Source of the DNA: Burkholderiales bacterium PBB1
GTDB lineage: Bacteria; Pseudomonadota; Gammaproteobacteria; Burkholderiales; Burkholderiaceae_C
Direction: 5' to 3'
Length of the DNA: 64,000 nt
Assembly (NCBI GenBank): GCA_002255905.1
Contig: NKIN01000005.1
Location: 124,001 to 188,000, forward strand
Shown: positions 39,366-49,900 of the stretch, piece by piece
How the letters are laid out: every line of letters begins with the position of its first letter
How positions within the stretch are numbered: the stretch's first letter is position 1
Notes under the pieces: model-generated
Told to the model about the DNA's origin: nothing
The model's input: only the letters and a program-made list of their open reading frames with translations
Database searches by the model: none
Made by a program: the position numbers and the translations under genes

Positions 39366-39437
39366 GGCGATCGGTGAGGTGCGGGCGGTGGCGGTTCGGG
39401 CCGGCTTGTCAGTCAGGCCGTTTGTCGGTCAGATGTG

Positions 39438-40376
39438 TCAGTGGATGTGGCGGGAGCCGGGCGCGTCGCGCGTCAGTGCGTCGCCGTCGGCACCATCGTC
39501 CTCTTCGCCTGGAGCCAGGGCCCAGAAGAATCGGTCTGGCACGACATTGCCCATGCCCGGGCGGAAGCCGGCATCCAGTGCCTGATCGAGAAACGCCAGC
39601 GACTCGCCAACGGCGTTGTGCAACTCGCTGCCCGAGGCCAGCAGGGCAGCCAGCGCCGCCGACAGGGTGTCGCCGGCTGCGATGAAGCTGGCGTCGAAGC
39701 GCTCGAATTTCTCCCCGGTCAGCGCGCCCTGGGGCGAGGCCAGCACATTGTCCAGGTGCTGATCGGCGCTCTTGCCGCTGGTGACGAGCACGCTGGTGAC
39801 CAGCACGAAGTTGGCACCGTGCTCGGCTGCGGCCACCGCCAGTTCTCGCGGCGAGGCGGGACGGTCGGCGTCCCAGTCGGGCAACAGGAAGTCGGTCAGC
39901 GTCTGGTGGCTGCCGACCAGCACTTCGGTCTGCGGCAGCACCAGTTCGCGAAACGCGTCTGCATACGCCTGCTGCTGGTCTTCCTCCAGCCACGACAGGC
40001 TGGGCATGTAGGCGACCAGGGGCACATCCGGGTAGTCCGACAGGATCTCGGCCACCGCGCCGACCGCCTCGGCCGAACCGAGAAACCCGACCTTCCAGGC
40101 GGCGATCGTGATGTCTTCGAGCACGTTGCGCGCCTGTTCTGCGACCACGTCGGGCTCGATCGGGTGGTGATCGAACACCTCGGCCGTGTCCCTCAACAAG
40201 ATGGAGGTGATGACCGGCAGCGCGTGCGCGCCCATGGCTGCGATGGTCGCGACGTCGCCACTGACGCCGCCCGCGCCGGTGGCGTCCGACGCGTTGAAGC
40301 TCATCACGCAGGCCGGAGACGGGGCTTCCTGCACCTCGTCGGTGGGGTCGGTGGTCGCCTGGGGTTGTGCGGTCAT
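39438..40376 (-). CDS. ThiD-like (hydroxymethyl)pyrimidine kinase homologue, divergent
   Basis: This is a 312-residue member of the ribokinase-like ThiD family. The substrate-binding segment reads ATGAGGVSGDVATIAAMGAHALPV, where ThiD has DSGGGAGIQADLKTF, and the anion hole region reads AAGDTLSAALAALLASG, where ThiD has GTGCTLSAA. The catalytic Cys is thus replaced by Asp, the base used by pyridoxal kinases and most ribokinase relatives. N- and C-terminal tails (about 20 and 30 residues, acidic) exceed the usual 265 residues. It may phosphorylate HMP, pyridoxine or something else. Rubredoxin is divergent from it. The fold is sure and the substrate is not. Confidence 0.75.
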   Translation of the reverse strand: MTAQPQATTDPTDEVQEAPSPACVMSFNASDATGAGGVSGDVATIAAMGAHALPVITSILLRDTAEVFDHHPIEPDVVAEQARNVLEDITIAAWKVGFLGSAEAVGAVAEILSDYPDVPLVAYMPSLSWLEEDQQQAYADAFRELVLPQTEVLVGSHQTLTDFLLPDWDADRPASPRELAVAAAEHGANFVLVTSVLVTSGKSADQHLDNVLASPQGALTGEKFERFDASFIAAGDTLSAALAALLASGSELHNAVGESLAFLDQALDAGFRPGMGNVVPDRFFWALAPGEEDDGADGDALTRDAPGSRHIH

Positions 40377-40540
40377 GGCGGAAGACTCGGGTGTGGAAGG
40401 GAAGGCGCGCCCGCGGGGCTGTGACCGGTGACTGAATGCGCTGAGCGGTGCCGCGAGACAACCTGACGCACAGGAAACATCGCAGGCAGTGCCTGCGTCG
40501 CTAGAATGAATTTGATTGTAATGACCCGTCCAAAGCCACC

Positions 40541-40714
40541 GTGACCGACCCTCGAACCTGGATGTGCCTGATCTGCGGCTGGATATACGACGAGGCCGCA
40601 GGTGACCCAGAGCACCACATTGCGCCTGGCACCCGTTGGGAAGATGTTCCGATGAACTGGACCTGTCCTGAATGCGGCGCCCGAAAAGAAGACTTTGAGA
40701 TGGTGCAGATCTGA
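40541..40714 (+). CDS. Rubredoxin
   Basis: This is a 57-residue electron carrier from GTG 40541. Two CxxCG knuckles are visible (MCLICGWIYDEA and WTCPECGARKEDFEMV) that bind one iron in Cys4 geometry, with the aromatic core residues W, Y and W in place. An upstream TAGAAT at 40502-40507 may be the -10 of its promoter. The short leader ORF from ATG 40521 ends after seven codons and is out of frame. It stands between a ThiD-like kinase (divergent) and pilG. The electron partner is unknown. Confidence 0.95.
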   Translation: MTDPRTWMCLICGWIYDEAAGDPEHHIAPGTRWEDVPMNWTCPECGARKEDFEMVQI

Positions 40715-40765
40715 CCGATAACCCGACAGGCGGGGCACGGGCGTGCCCTGATGAGGAGAATGTCA

Positions 40766-41182
40766 GTGGACAGTGACGATGGGGCGACCATGCCCAAGAC
40801 CAGGGTGCTGGTCATCGACGACAGCAACACCATCCGCCGCAGCGCGGAAATCTTTCTCAAGCAGGGCGGCTACGACGTTTTTCTGGCGGAAGACGGCTTT
40901 GACGCGCTTTCCAAGGTCAATGACCACGCGCCTGCGCTGATCTTTTGCGACATCCTGATGCCGCGCCTGGACGGCTACCAGACCTGCGCCATCATCAAGC
41001 GCAACAGTCGCTACGCCGACGTGCCGGTGATCATGCTGTCGTCCAAGGACGGTCTGTTCGACAAGGCGCGCGGCCGGATGGTCGGCTCGCAGGACTACCT
41101 GACCAAGCCGTTCACCAAGGACCAGTTGCTGGAGGCGGTTCGCCTGCATCTGAAGGAAGACGCGGTGGTGTCGCAGAACTGA
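40766..41182 (+). CDS. pilG: Twitching motility response regulator PilG
   Basis: This is a single-domain CheY-like receiver of 138 residues. VLVIDDSNTIRRSAE carries the acidic pair, FCDILMPRLDG carries the phosphorylated Asp, and YLTKPF carries the conserved Lys. GTG 40766 is chosen because AGGAG at 40754-40758 sits seven bases upstream; ATG codons at 40751 and 40760 overlap that site. In Pseudomonas, PilG is phosphorylated by ChpA and promotes pilus extension and cAMP signalling. It opens the pilG-pilH-pilI-pilJ-chpA set. Confidence 0.92.
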   Translation: MDSDDGATMPKTRVLVIDDSNTIRRSAEIFLKQGGYDVFLAEDGFDALSKVNDHAPALIFCDILMPRLDGYQTCAIIKRNSRYADVPVIMLSSKDGLFDKARGRMVGSQDYLTKPFTKDQLLEAVRLHLKEDAVVSQN

Positions 41183-41263
41183 CGCTTTTTGTCATTGTTT
41201 TCGCGGCGCACGGCTTGCTTCTCGAAGAAGTTGGGCACTGAAATCGACTTCCGAGGACAAGAA

Positions 41264-41629
41264 ATGGCAATCAAGAACATTCTGTTGGTCGACGATTCGA
41301 AGACAGAGCTCTATTTCGTGTCTGACCTGCTGAAGAAGCAGGGGTATGCCGTGCGTACGGCCGAGAACGGCGAAGAGGCGATGCGCCGGCTGGAGGAGCA
41401 GACCCCCGACCTGATCCTGATGGATGTGGTCATGCCGGGACAGAACGGGTTTCAACTGACCCGTTCGATCACCCGCGACCCGCGCTTCTCCAGGGTGCCC
41501 GTCATCATGTGTACCAGCAAGAATCAGGAAACCGACAAGGTCTGGGGCATACGGCAAGGTGCCCGCGACTACATCGTCAAGCCGGTGAACGCTGCAGAGT
41601 TGACGGCCAAGATCCGTGCCTTCGGCTGA
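41264..41629 (+). CDS. pilH: Twitching motility response regulator PilH
   Basis: This is a second CheY-like receiver, 121 residues. The acidic pair is in ILLVDDSKTELYFVSD, the phospho-acceptor in LILMDVVMPGQNGFQ, and the Lys in DYIVKPVNAAEL. ATG 41264 follows GAGGA with six bases between. In Pseudomonas, PilH opposes PilG and favours pilus retraction or drains phosphate. The gene lies 81 bases after pilG. Confidence 0.92.
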   Translation: MAIKNILLVDDSKTELYFVSDLLKKQGYAVRTAENGEEAMRRLEEQTPDLILMDVVMPGQNGFQLTRSITRDPRFSRVPVIMCTSKNQETDKVWGIRQGARDYIVKPVNAAELTAKIRAFG

Positions 41630-41710
41630 TGAAAGCGAACTCATCTGGGCCATTGATCAACCGGCGCCCGCCTCGCCGTTGAACTGAAACCGCAGCGACA
41701 CACATCCTCC

Positions 41711-42235
41711 ATGGCCGACAAGGAAGCATTGCGCGCTTTGCAGAACCGCCTGGCGCAGCGTCTGCAAGACGCGCGCTCGACTGTGCGCGGGCGCGCCTGG
41801 CTGGCCGTTGAGTGCGGCCGGCGAGGGTTCCTGTTTCCACTGCAGGAGGCCGGTGAAATCTTTTCGATGTCGCCTGTGGCGGCGGTCTCGCATGCGCAGG
41901 CCTGGTTCCTGGGCGTGGCCAACCTGCGCGGGCAGTTGCATGGTGTGGTGGATCTGGCCTGCTTTCTGGGTGTTGGGACCTCCTCCGAAGGCCGTGACCA
42001 GGCGATGCTGGTTGGGTTCAACACATCGCTGGAGATGAATGCAGTGCTCCTCGTCGATCGCCTGGCGGGGCTGCGCGGTGAAGACCAATTGTCGGCAGAG
42101 CCCGTGGACTCGCCGGCCGCGTCGGTCCCGTCGTTCGTCGGGTCGCGATGGCGCGATGCGAGCGGTCGGATCTGGCAGGAGATCAATCTTGCCCGTCTGG
42201 TCAAGCACCCTGCCTTTTTGAAGATCGTTCGATGA
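41711..42235 (+). CDS. pilI: CheW-like adaptor PilI
   Basis: This is a 174-residue single CheW domain. Recognisable parts are RGRAWLAVECGRRGFLFPLQEAGEIF, the groove segment VANLRGQLHGVVDLACFLG and RIWQEINLARLVKHPAFLKI. It couples the PilJ receptor to the ChpA kinase. It is preceded by an 81-base gap with no clear terminator, consistent with one pil transcript. Confidence 0.9.
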   Translation: MADKEALRALQNRLAQRLQDARSTVRGRAWLAVECGRRGFLFPLQEAGEIFSMSPVAAVSHAQAWFLGVANLRGQLHGVVDLACFLGVGTSSEGRDQAMLVGFNTSLEMNAVLLVDRLAGLRGEDQLSAEPVDSPAASVPSFVGSRWRDASGRIWQEINLARLVKHPAFLKIVR

Positions 42236-42356
42236 GTGCGCCGAGCGGCGCTCCGCTTTTGCGGTGTGACGCATTCGACGAACTGGCGGCTGGAAGGCCA
42301 CGATATCGGCCGGTCAGGTACCCCACGAGTCAACACAATCGCTGAGCGAGGATTCC

Positions 42357-43946
42357 ATGGCTTTCCTGGACAAACCGAAGAAATCCGAGCCGGGGCACGC
42401 CAAGGATGTGCCAGACACCCGCTTTGCCGACGCGCCAGCGCCCGCGTCGAAGGAAGGCCCACACCTGCTAGACAACCGAGCGCCACTGGAGATCGACATG
42501 GACATGGAACGCACCGTGGTACTCGAGGGCATCGGTGGACGTGGGGCGCGCGAGTTCGACTCGTCCATCATTTCCGAGTCCGCCCCCTCCGGCATGGCCG
42601 ATTTCGCCGAGTCGCGTTCTCAGCCCGCGCCTGCGGCTGCTGTCAGCAGCGCAGCAGGTGTTCCGTTGATCGCCAGCCGGCCGATCGCGCAGCAGCAGAA
42701 ATGGCTGACCGCGCTGATCTGGCTTGGGATGATCGGTGTTCTCGCGGTCGTGCTGATGTCGCTCCTGTCGGGTGAAGCCTCGTCGCCTCACCAGGGCGTC
42801 GCAGGGTTGCTGCTGGTGGCTGCGCTGGCGCTGTTTGGCGGTGCGCTCGGGCAGCGCAAGCTGTTTGCCATTGAGCAGGCCCAGCGCGCGCAGCAGATGG
42901 AGCAGCAGCGGCTCGATGCCGAGCGTTTGCAGAGCGAAGCCAAGCGAGTCAACGACGCCAACCAGGCGGCCATCTTGCGCTTGATGAACGAACTCCAAAG
43001 CGTTGCCGAGGGCGATCTGACACAGCAGGCTACCGTGACCGAGGACATCACCGGCGCCATTGCCGACTCGGTCAACTACACGGTGGAAGAGCTCAGGACG
43101 CTGGTCGCGCAGGTGCAGGGCACGGTGAGTCGGGTGACTGAAACCACCCAGCTCGTCGATGCCACCTCCACCGAGCTGATGGCCGCTTCCAGCGAACAGC
43201 TGCGTGAAATCCGCGACACCGGTGAGTCGGTGCTGCAGATGGCCGGGCGCATCAACGAGGTTTCGGCACAGGCACAGCAGACGGCGGCCGTGGCGCGCCA
43301 ATCGTTGACGGCGACCGAATCAGGGCTGAAGGCGGTGCAGGACACCATTGGCGGTATGAACACCATCCGCGACCAGATCCAGGAGACCTCCAAGCGCATC
43401 AAGCGGCTCGGCGAGTCCTCGCAGGAGATCGGCGAGATCACCGAACTGATCTCCGACATCACCGAGCAGACCAACGTGCTGGCGCTGAACGCTGCCATCC
43501 AGGCCGCTTCAGCAGGCGAAGCCGGGCGCGGTTTCTCGGTGGTGGCCGAAGAGGTGCAGCGTTTGGCCGAGCGCTCGGCCGATGCGACACGGCAGATTGC
43601 GGCGTTGGTCAAGGCGATTCAGACCGACACCTTGGACGCTGTGGCCGCCATGGAGCGATCCACCCAGGGCGTGGTCGAGGGAACCCGGCTCACCGACGCG
43701 GCGGGCAACGCACTCAACGACATCGACCGCGTGTCGCACCAGCTGTCCGACCTGATCACCGACATCTCCAGTCGCGCGCTGGGCGAGGCTCAATCGGCCA
43801 ATGTGGTGGCAGCCAACATCCAGCACATCTTTGCAGTGACGGAACAAACCGGCGAAGGCACACGCTCGACAGCGCAGATGGTGCGCGAGCTGTCGAATAC
43901 CGCCGATGAACTCAAGCAGTCGGTGGCGCGGTTCAAGATCGTGTGA
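42357..43946 (+). CDS. pilJ: Methyl-accepting chemotaxis receptor PilJ, lacking the periplasmic sensor domain
   Basis: The 529-residue receptor would sit at the membrane and control ChpA. Residues 1-110 are polar and probably unstructured. Two helices (about 116-137 and 148-164) are joined by only about ten residues, followed by a HAMP-like coiled coil. The signalling hairpin tip is [22 protein letters not shown]. Classical PilJ is about 680 residues with a large periplasmic ligand region between its helices, and that region is absent here. Sensing may thus use the cytoplasmic N-terminus or the membrane itself. Gene order assigns it to the pil system. Confidence 0.85.
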   Translation: MAFLDKPKKSEPGHAKDVPDTRFADAPAPASKEGPHLLDNRAPLEIDMDMERTVVLEGIGGRGAREFDSSIISESAPSGMADFAESRSQPAPAAAVSSAAGVPLIASRPIAQQQKWLTALIWLGMIGVLAVVLMSLLSGEASSPHQGVAGLLLVAALALFGGALGQRKLFAIEQAQRAQQMEQQRLDAERLQSEAKRVNDANQAAILRLMNELQSVAEGDLTQQATVTEDITGAIADSVNYTVEELRTLVAQVQGTVSRVTETTQLVDATSTELMAASSEQLREIRDTGESVLQMAGRINEVSAQAQQTAAVARQSLTATESGLKAVQDTIGGMNTIRDQIQETSKRIKRLGESSQEIGEITELISDITEQTNVLALNAAIQAASAGEAGRGFSVVAEEVQRLAERSADATRQIAALVKAIQTDTLDAVAAMERSTQGVVEGTRLTDAAGNALNDIDRVSHQLSDLITDISSRALGEAQSANVVAANIQHIFAVTEQTGEGTRSTAQMVRELSNTADELKQSVARFKIV

Positions 43947-43992
43947 CCGTACCGAAGACGACCCTGCTGACTCACCAGAACCAAGGCATCGC

Positions 43993-46900
43993 ATGGACAG
44001 CCTGCGCAATCCTCAAACAGTGGATGGTCTGAGCGATCTGAGTGCCCTGTCCTGGGTACAGGAAGAACTGAGACGCTCACTTGAACTGGCACTGAAGTCG
44101 CTGCGGCGGCACCTGAAGGAGTCTGAAACCACCTTCGATGCCGATGTCGATGCGGTCGACCCGGCCGTCTTGCACAACGCACGCCAGCATCTGCATCAGG
44201 GTGTCGGTGCGCTGGAGCTGGTGGCCCTTCCGGCGGGCGCCAGCTTGCTGCGCGCCTGCGAAACCTGTGTCCAGCGCTTGATTGCCAAGCCGCGATCCAT
44301 CGATGCGCATGCGGTTTCGATCATCGAGGCAGCCTGCTTTGCCCTGATGGACTACGTGGCCCGCTTGCTGGCCGGCAAGTCGGTGTCATCGCTGGCGATG
44401 TTCCCGCAGTACCGCGCGGTGCAGGAACTGGCCGGTGCCGACCGGATTCACCCCGCCGACCTGTGGTTCCACGACTGGCAGTGGCTGCCGCTGCCGCCCG
44501 ATGATCGCGCGGTGGCCTGCCAGCCCGATGCCGACACCCGGTCGGCCATCGAGGCGCGGATGCTGTCGATCATGCGCTCGCCGACACCGGGTGCGGCTCA
44601 CCGCATGAGCCACATCTTTGCAGGACTCGGTGCCGGGACCGACAACGTCCAGGCTGCCACGCTGTGGAAGTTGGCCGCAGCGATGTTCGAAGCGCAGGCG
44701 GCCGGTCTGCTGTCACCCGATGTGTTCAGCAAGCGCGTCGCCTCCCGACTGCTGGCGCAGCTGCGCATCCTCGAGCGCGGCGGCAGCGAGATTTCAGAAC
44801 CTCTGGCGCGCGATCTGTTGTTCTTCTGTGCCCAGGCCGACTCGCCGGGCGACGGCCGCCGGGCGCCGCGCTTGGCAGCAGTGCGCCAGGCCTACGATCT
44901 GGTCCACCACCTGGCAGGCGACTACCACAACAGCGCACTGGGCCGCTTCGATCCGGCGCTGATTGCGCAGGCGAGCAAGCGGGTCGCCGCTGCGAAGGAG
45001 TCCTGGTCTGGCGTGGCCGGTGGCGAGTTGCACCGCATCAATGGCCTGACCGAGCAGTTCGCCCTTGCCGGCGAATCGCTCAAGCGCCTGTTTCCGTCCG
45101 GCGAATTGCTCGCCGACGAGTTGCGTGCTGCCGCCACCCTGACCCAGCAGACTGCCGCAGCCCCGTCTGCGGCACTGGCCATGGAGGCCGCCACCAGCCT
45201 GCTGTACGTCGAGGCCTGCCTCGAAGATGCCGAGTTCGACCATCCCGAACTGGATGCGCGCATCCAGCGTCTGGCGCAGCGCATGGGCAGCGTCCGACAA
45301 GGCGCTGTGCCTCAGCCGCTCGAAGGGTGGATGGAAGAGCTGTACCGGCGCATGTCCGACCGGCAGACCATGGGCAGTGTGGTGCAGGAATTGCGCACGA
45401 CGCTGTCGGAAGCCGAGAAGCTGATCGACCAGTTCTTCCGCAATCCCGCCGATTCCACCGTGCTCATCCCCGTGCCACATCACCTGTCGGCCATGCGTGG
45501 TGTGCTGTCGGTGCTGGGCATGGACCACGCCGCCAGCGCCTTGCTGCGCATGCGCGACGACGTCGACGGGCTCAGTTCCACCGAGGTCGATCTGTCGCGC
45601 GTGGGCCAGGCCGGTGTCTTCGACCGACTGGCAGGCAACCTGGGTGCGCTCGGCTTCCTTATCGACATGCTCAGCGTGCAGCCGGCGTTGGCCAAATCAT
45701 TGTTTGTCTTCGACGCCGAGGCCGGCACGCTGTCGCCCGTGATGGGACGCAGCGACCGCGCGCCGGTGACGCCAGGCGAACCTGTGCCCGCGGCGGCCGA
45801 GCCGCGGCTCATCGAGCAGGCCCAGATGCTGGCCTTCAATGCAGCCCGCGAAGACGTCTCCATCGACGCCGTGGCGCGCGATCTGGAGCGCTTGTCGCAA
45901 GAGGCGACCGCCGCCGATCAGACGGCACTGGCTGCCACGGTCAACAAGGCGCGGATCGCTCTCGAAGCCGCAGGCGATGCAGAGGCAGTCAACGCCGCGC
46001 GCGATCAGCTCTCCGAGGCCCTGGCTGACTTCGTGCACTCGTCGTCGGAGCCCACTGGCCTCGAGTCGGTCGCCACCGCGGCACGCGAGGTCGATGCCGA
46101 CGACGCGGCCGATGACGACGAGATGCGCGAGGTCTTCCTCGAAGAGGCGCGCGAGGTGATCGACACCGCGCGGGGTGCCTGTGCAGGTCTGGCGGGTTCG
46201 CCAGACGATCTGCAGCGGCTGACCATCCTGAGGCGCGCCTTCCACACGCTGAAGGGCAGCGCCCGCATGGTCGGCTTGACCGAGTTCGGTGATGCCGCCT
46301 GGGTCTGCGAGCAGCTCTACAACACACGCCTGTCAGAACAGCGACCCGCCGACGAGTCGCTGCTGGCCTGCACCACCGAGTCGCTCGGGCAGTTCGCTGA
46401 CTGGGTCGACGCCATCGCTGCGGGCAGGCCCGTGGTGTACAGCGCCGCCCAGATGGCGCAGGCCTCTCAGCGGCTGGAGGCCGGCCATCCGGCGCCGCCG
46501 TCTGGCAAGGACGATCCCTTTGCAGCCGCGATGCCCTCGGCCAGCGCCTCGCTGCATGCGCCTGAAGCCGCCTTGTCGGAGGAGTTCCCGGCGGACTTGG
46601 GCCTTGCCCCCGAGGTCGGTGCCTCGCCCGCCGACGCGCTGGACTTCCATGCCGATGCCCGCGTCGATCTCGATCTGACCATGCCGTCGGTCGCGCCGTT
46701 ACCGGCCTGGGACTCTGCAAGCGATCTGCAGACGGGAGCGTCCGACGTAGCAGCGCGCGCAGAGCAGTCGCCCCAGGGCGGCGACACCGGTTTCGTGATG
46801 CTGGACCTCGAGTCCGGCGTGGCCGACGCGATGTTCGAGCCCTTCGATCCGCAGGCCACGCAGCCGCTGCCGCATCCTTCGGCCGACCCGTCGCGGCCGC

Positions 46901-49900
46901 CCGAATCGCCGCCTGCTGGCCACGAACCCGGTGCCGGCACATCGCCCGAGTTCGAACTGCTGAGCCTCGAACTCGATCCGCTGCCGCTGGATGGTGCGAG
47001 CGTGCTGTCACTCGACGCCGACTCGAACGCCGACTTCGACCTCGATTTCGGTGCCGCAACCCCGGCGCAGGCCGAGACCCCGCACGAACCCGCACCGGCT
47101 TCGACCGTCGCCATCGAGTCCCCCGCACCGGCGCAGGAAGTGCCCGAGCCGTCCCTGGCCTCGGACGATGACGAGACCAAGGTCATCGGCTCGCTGCGCA
47201 TCCCCATTCCGCTGTTCAACATCTACCTCAACGAAGCCGACGAGTTGTCGCGCCGCCTGTGCACCGAACTCGCCGAATGGGCCATGGAGCTGGCGCAGCC
47301 GGTCGGTGACAGTGCCGTGGCGCTGGCGCATTCATTGGCCGGCAGTTCGGCCACGGTCGGCTTTGCCGATTTGTCGAATCTGGCACGCACGCTGGAACAC
47401 GCCCTGGCCCGCAGCGCGTCCATCGGCGCGGGTACCCCCGAAGAAGCGGCGCTTTTCACCGACGCCGCCGACGAGATCCGCCACCTGCTGCACCAGTTCG
47501 CTGCCGGATTCCTCAAGCAGCCCACGGACACGTTGCTGGCCCGCCTGGCCGACCACGAGCTGAGCTCGGCCAGACGATTCGAAACGGCCACGGCTGAACT
47601 TGATGCCGAGGCCTTGCTCGACAGCGAAGATGCCCCGCTCGACACCGCCATCGACCTGAAATTCGACCTGAGCGACCCTTCCGCACCCGAGCCGGATGTC
47701 GTCTCCGTGTCGGACAGCGAGCTGCAGCGCCTGGACCCCATCGGTGTTGCCGAGTTGCAGCCGTTGTCGGAGTTGCCCACGGCCGAGGAATCCGAACGGC
47801 TGCGTGTGACTCCGAGCGGCCCGTCGCAGCATTTCGACGACGAGGAAGACATCGATGTCAGCGATGCGATCGACGCCGAGCTGTTTCCGATCTTCGAGGA
47901 GGAAGCCGAGGAACTGCTGGGTCAGCTGGCCACTCGCTTGCAGGAGTGGGTGCGACATCCCGAGGACCCGCAGGCGCCCGCCGGTGCGATGCGCACCCTG
48001 CACACCCTCAAGGGCGGCGCCCGTCTGGCCGGTGCGATGCGCCTGGGCGAACTGGTGCACCGCCTCGAAAGCCGAATCGAGAATCTGACCGCGCTCTCTG
48101 CCGATGCGATCACGTCGGCCGATGAGATCGAGCCGTTGCTGGGGCGCTGCGATGCCTTGCGCCAGGCCTTCGAAAGCGTGCAGAAAGCAGTCGCCGCCGG
48201 CCCCGAGGCCCTGTCCGAATCCATGGCGGAGTCAGATCCCGTGGTTGCGCCTCGGCCTGCCGAGCCGGTTGTCACCGCGACGGAGCCGCTACAGGCGATG
48301 GCTGTCGAGCCGACGCCGCCGCAAGCTGCTGCGCTGGACACACCCGACGCGGTGGCCGATGAGTCGGTCGCCAGTCCTGTCGACGATGTGGCTGAGATCG
48401 ACTGGTCGCGTTTCGAGGGCATCGAAGTGCCGGAGTTGCCGCGCGCGGCCGCTTCATCGAACGCGACCTCGGCGGTGCGGGTGCGTGCGCCCTTGCTGGA
48501 CCGGCTGGTCAACCAGGCGGGTGAGGTCAGCATCACCCGCACGCGCATCGCCAGCGATGTCGATCACATCAAGGAATCACTCGCCGACCTGACCGAAAAC
48601 CTGGAGCGCCTGCGTGGGCAGTTGCGCGACATCGAGCTGCAGGCCGAAACCCAGATCAGCTCCCGAATGGAAGCCGCCAAGGTGGCGGCAGTGGCATTCG
48701 ATCCGCTGGAATTCGACCGCTTCACCCGTTTCCAGGAACTCACACGGATGATGGCCGAGTCGGTCAACGACGTGGCCACCGTGCAGCGCACCTTGCAGCA
48801 GACACTGCAGAGCACCGAGGACGACCTCGCCGCGCAGGCTCGGCTGACGCGCGAGTTGCAGGACGATCTGCTGCGCACCCGGATGGTCGAATTTGAAGGC
48901 CTGTCCGATCGCCTGTACCGCGTGGTGAGGCAGGCGGCCAAGGAAACCGGCAAGCAGGTGCGTCTGGACATCGTGGGCGGTTCGATCGAAATCGACCGTG
49001 GCGTGCTCGACCGCATGACCGGTGCCTTCGAGCACCTGGTGCGCAACAGCGTGACCCATGGCATCGAGTTGCCCGCCACACGCATGGCCAACGGCAAGGA
49101 CGCCACCGGGGCGATCGTCATCTCGGTCACCCAGGATGGCAACGAAGTGGGCGTCGAGGTGCGCGACGACGGTGCCGGGCTGGACCTGAACCGCATCCGC
49201 AGCAAGGCGCAGGCCCAAGGGCTGATCGCGGCCGACGCCGATCTGCCCGACGATCAACTCGCCAATCTGATCTTCACCCCTGGCTTTTCGACCGCCGACA
49301 AGGTGACCGAGCTGTCGGGCCGCGGGGTCGGCATGGACGTCGTGCGCTCCGAGGTGCAGGCCATCGGTGGCCGCATCGAGACCTCGACTTCGGCAGGCCA
49401 GGGCACCGGGTTCAAATTGGTGCTGCCGCTGACCACTGCCGTCACCCAGGTGGTGATGGTGCGTTGCGGTGAGCTGACCGTTGGCGTGCCGTCGACGCTG
49501 GTGGCTGCCGTTCGGCGCATGCCGGCCGCGGAGATTCAGCAGTCCTACATGAGCGGCTCGTGCGTCGTGGACGGTGACACGCTGCCTTTCTATTGGCTCG
49601 GCGCCCTGTTGCAGACCAGCGTCTGCAGTGAAGCGTCTGCCGATCGCAGCGGCCAGCTGCTGGTGGTACGCAGCGCGTCGCAGCGCATCGTGGTCCATGT
49701 GGACGACGTGGTCGGCAACCAGGAAGTGGTGGTCAAGAACCTGGGGCCGCAACTCTCACGCATGCCGGGCCTCGCCGGAATGACCTTGCAGGCCTCGGGC
49801 GACGTCTCGCTGATCTACAACCCGGTGGCTCTCGCCACGCTGTACGGTGCTGCCGCGCGTGCGGCAACCTTGGCCGCGCTGCAGGCGCCGGACGCCGGCA

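Noticed and set aside
40521-40544. ATG upstream of rubredoxin (seven codons)
   Set aside because: It is too short and out of frame with rubredoxin. It could be a leader peptide, but nothing supports that.
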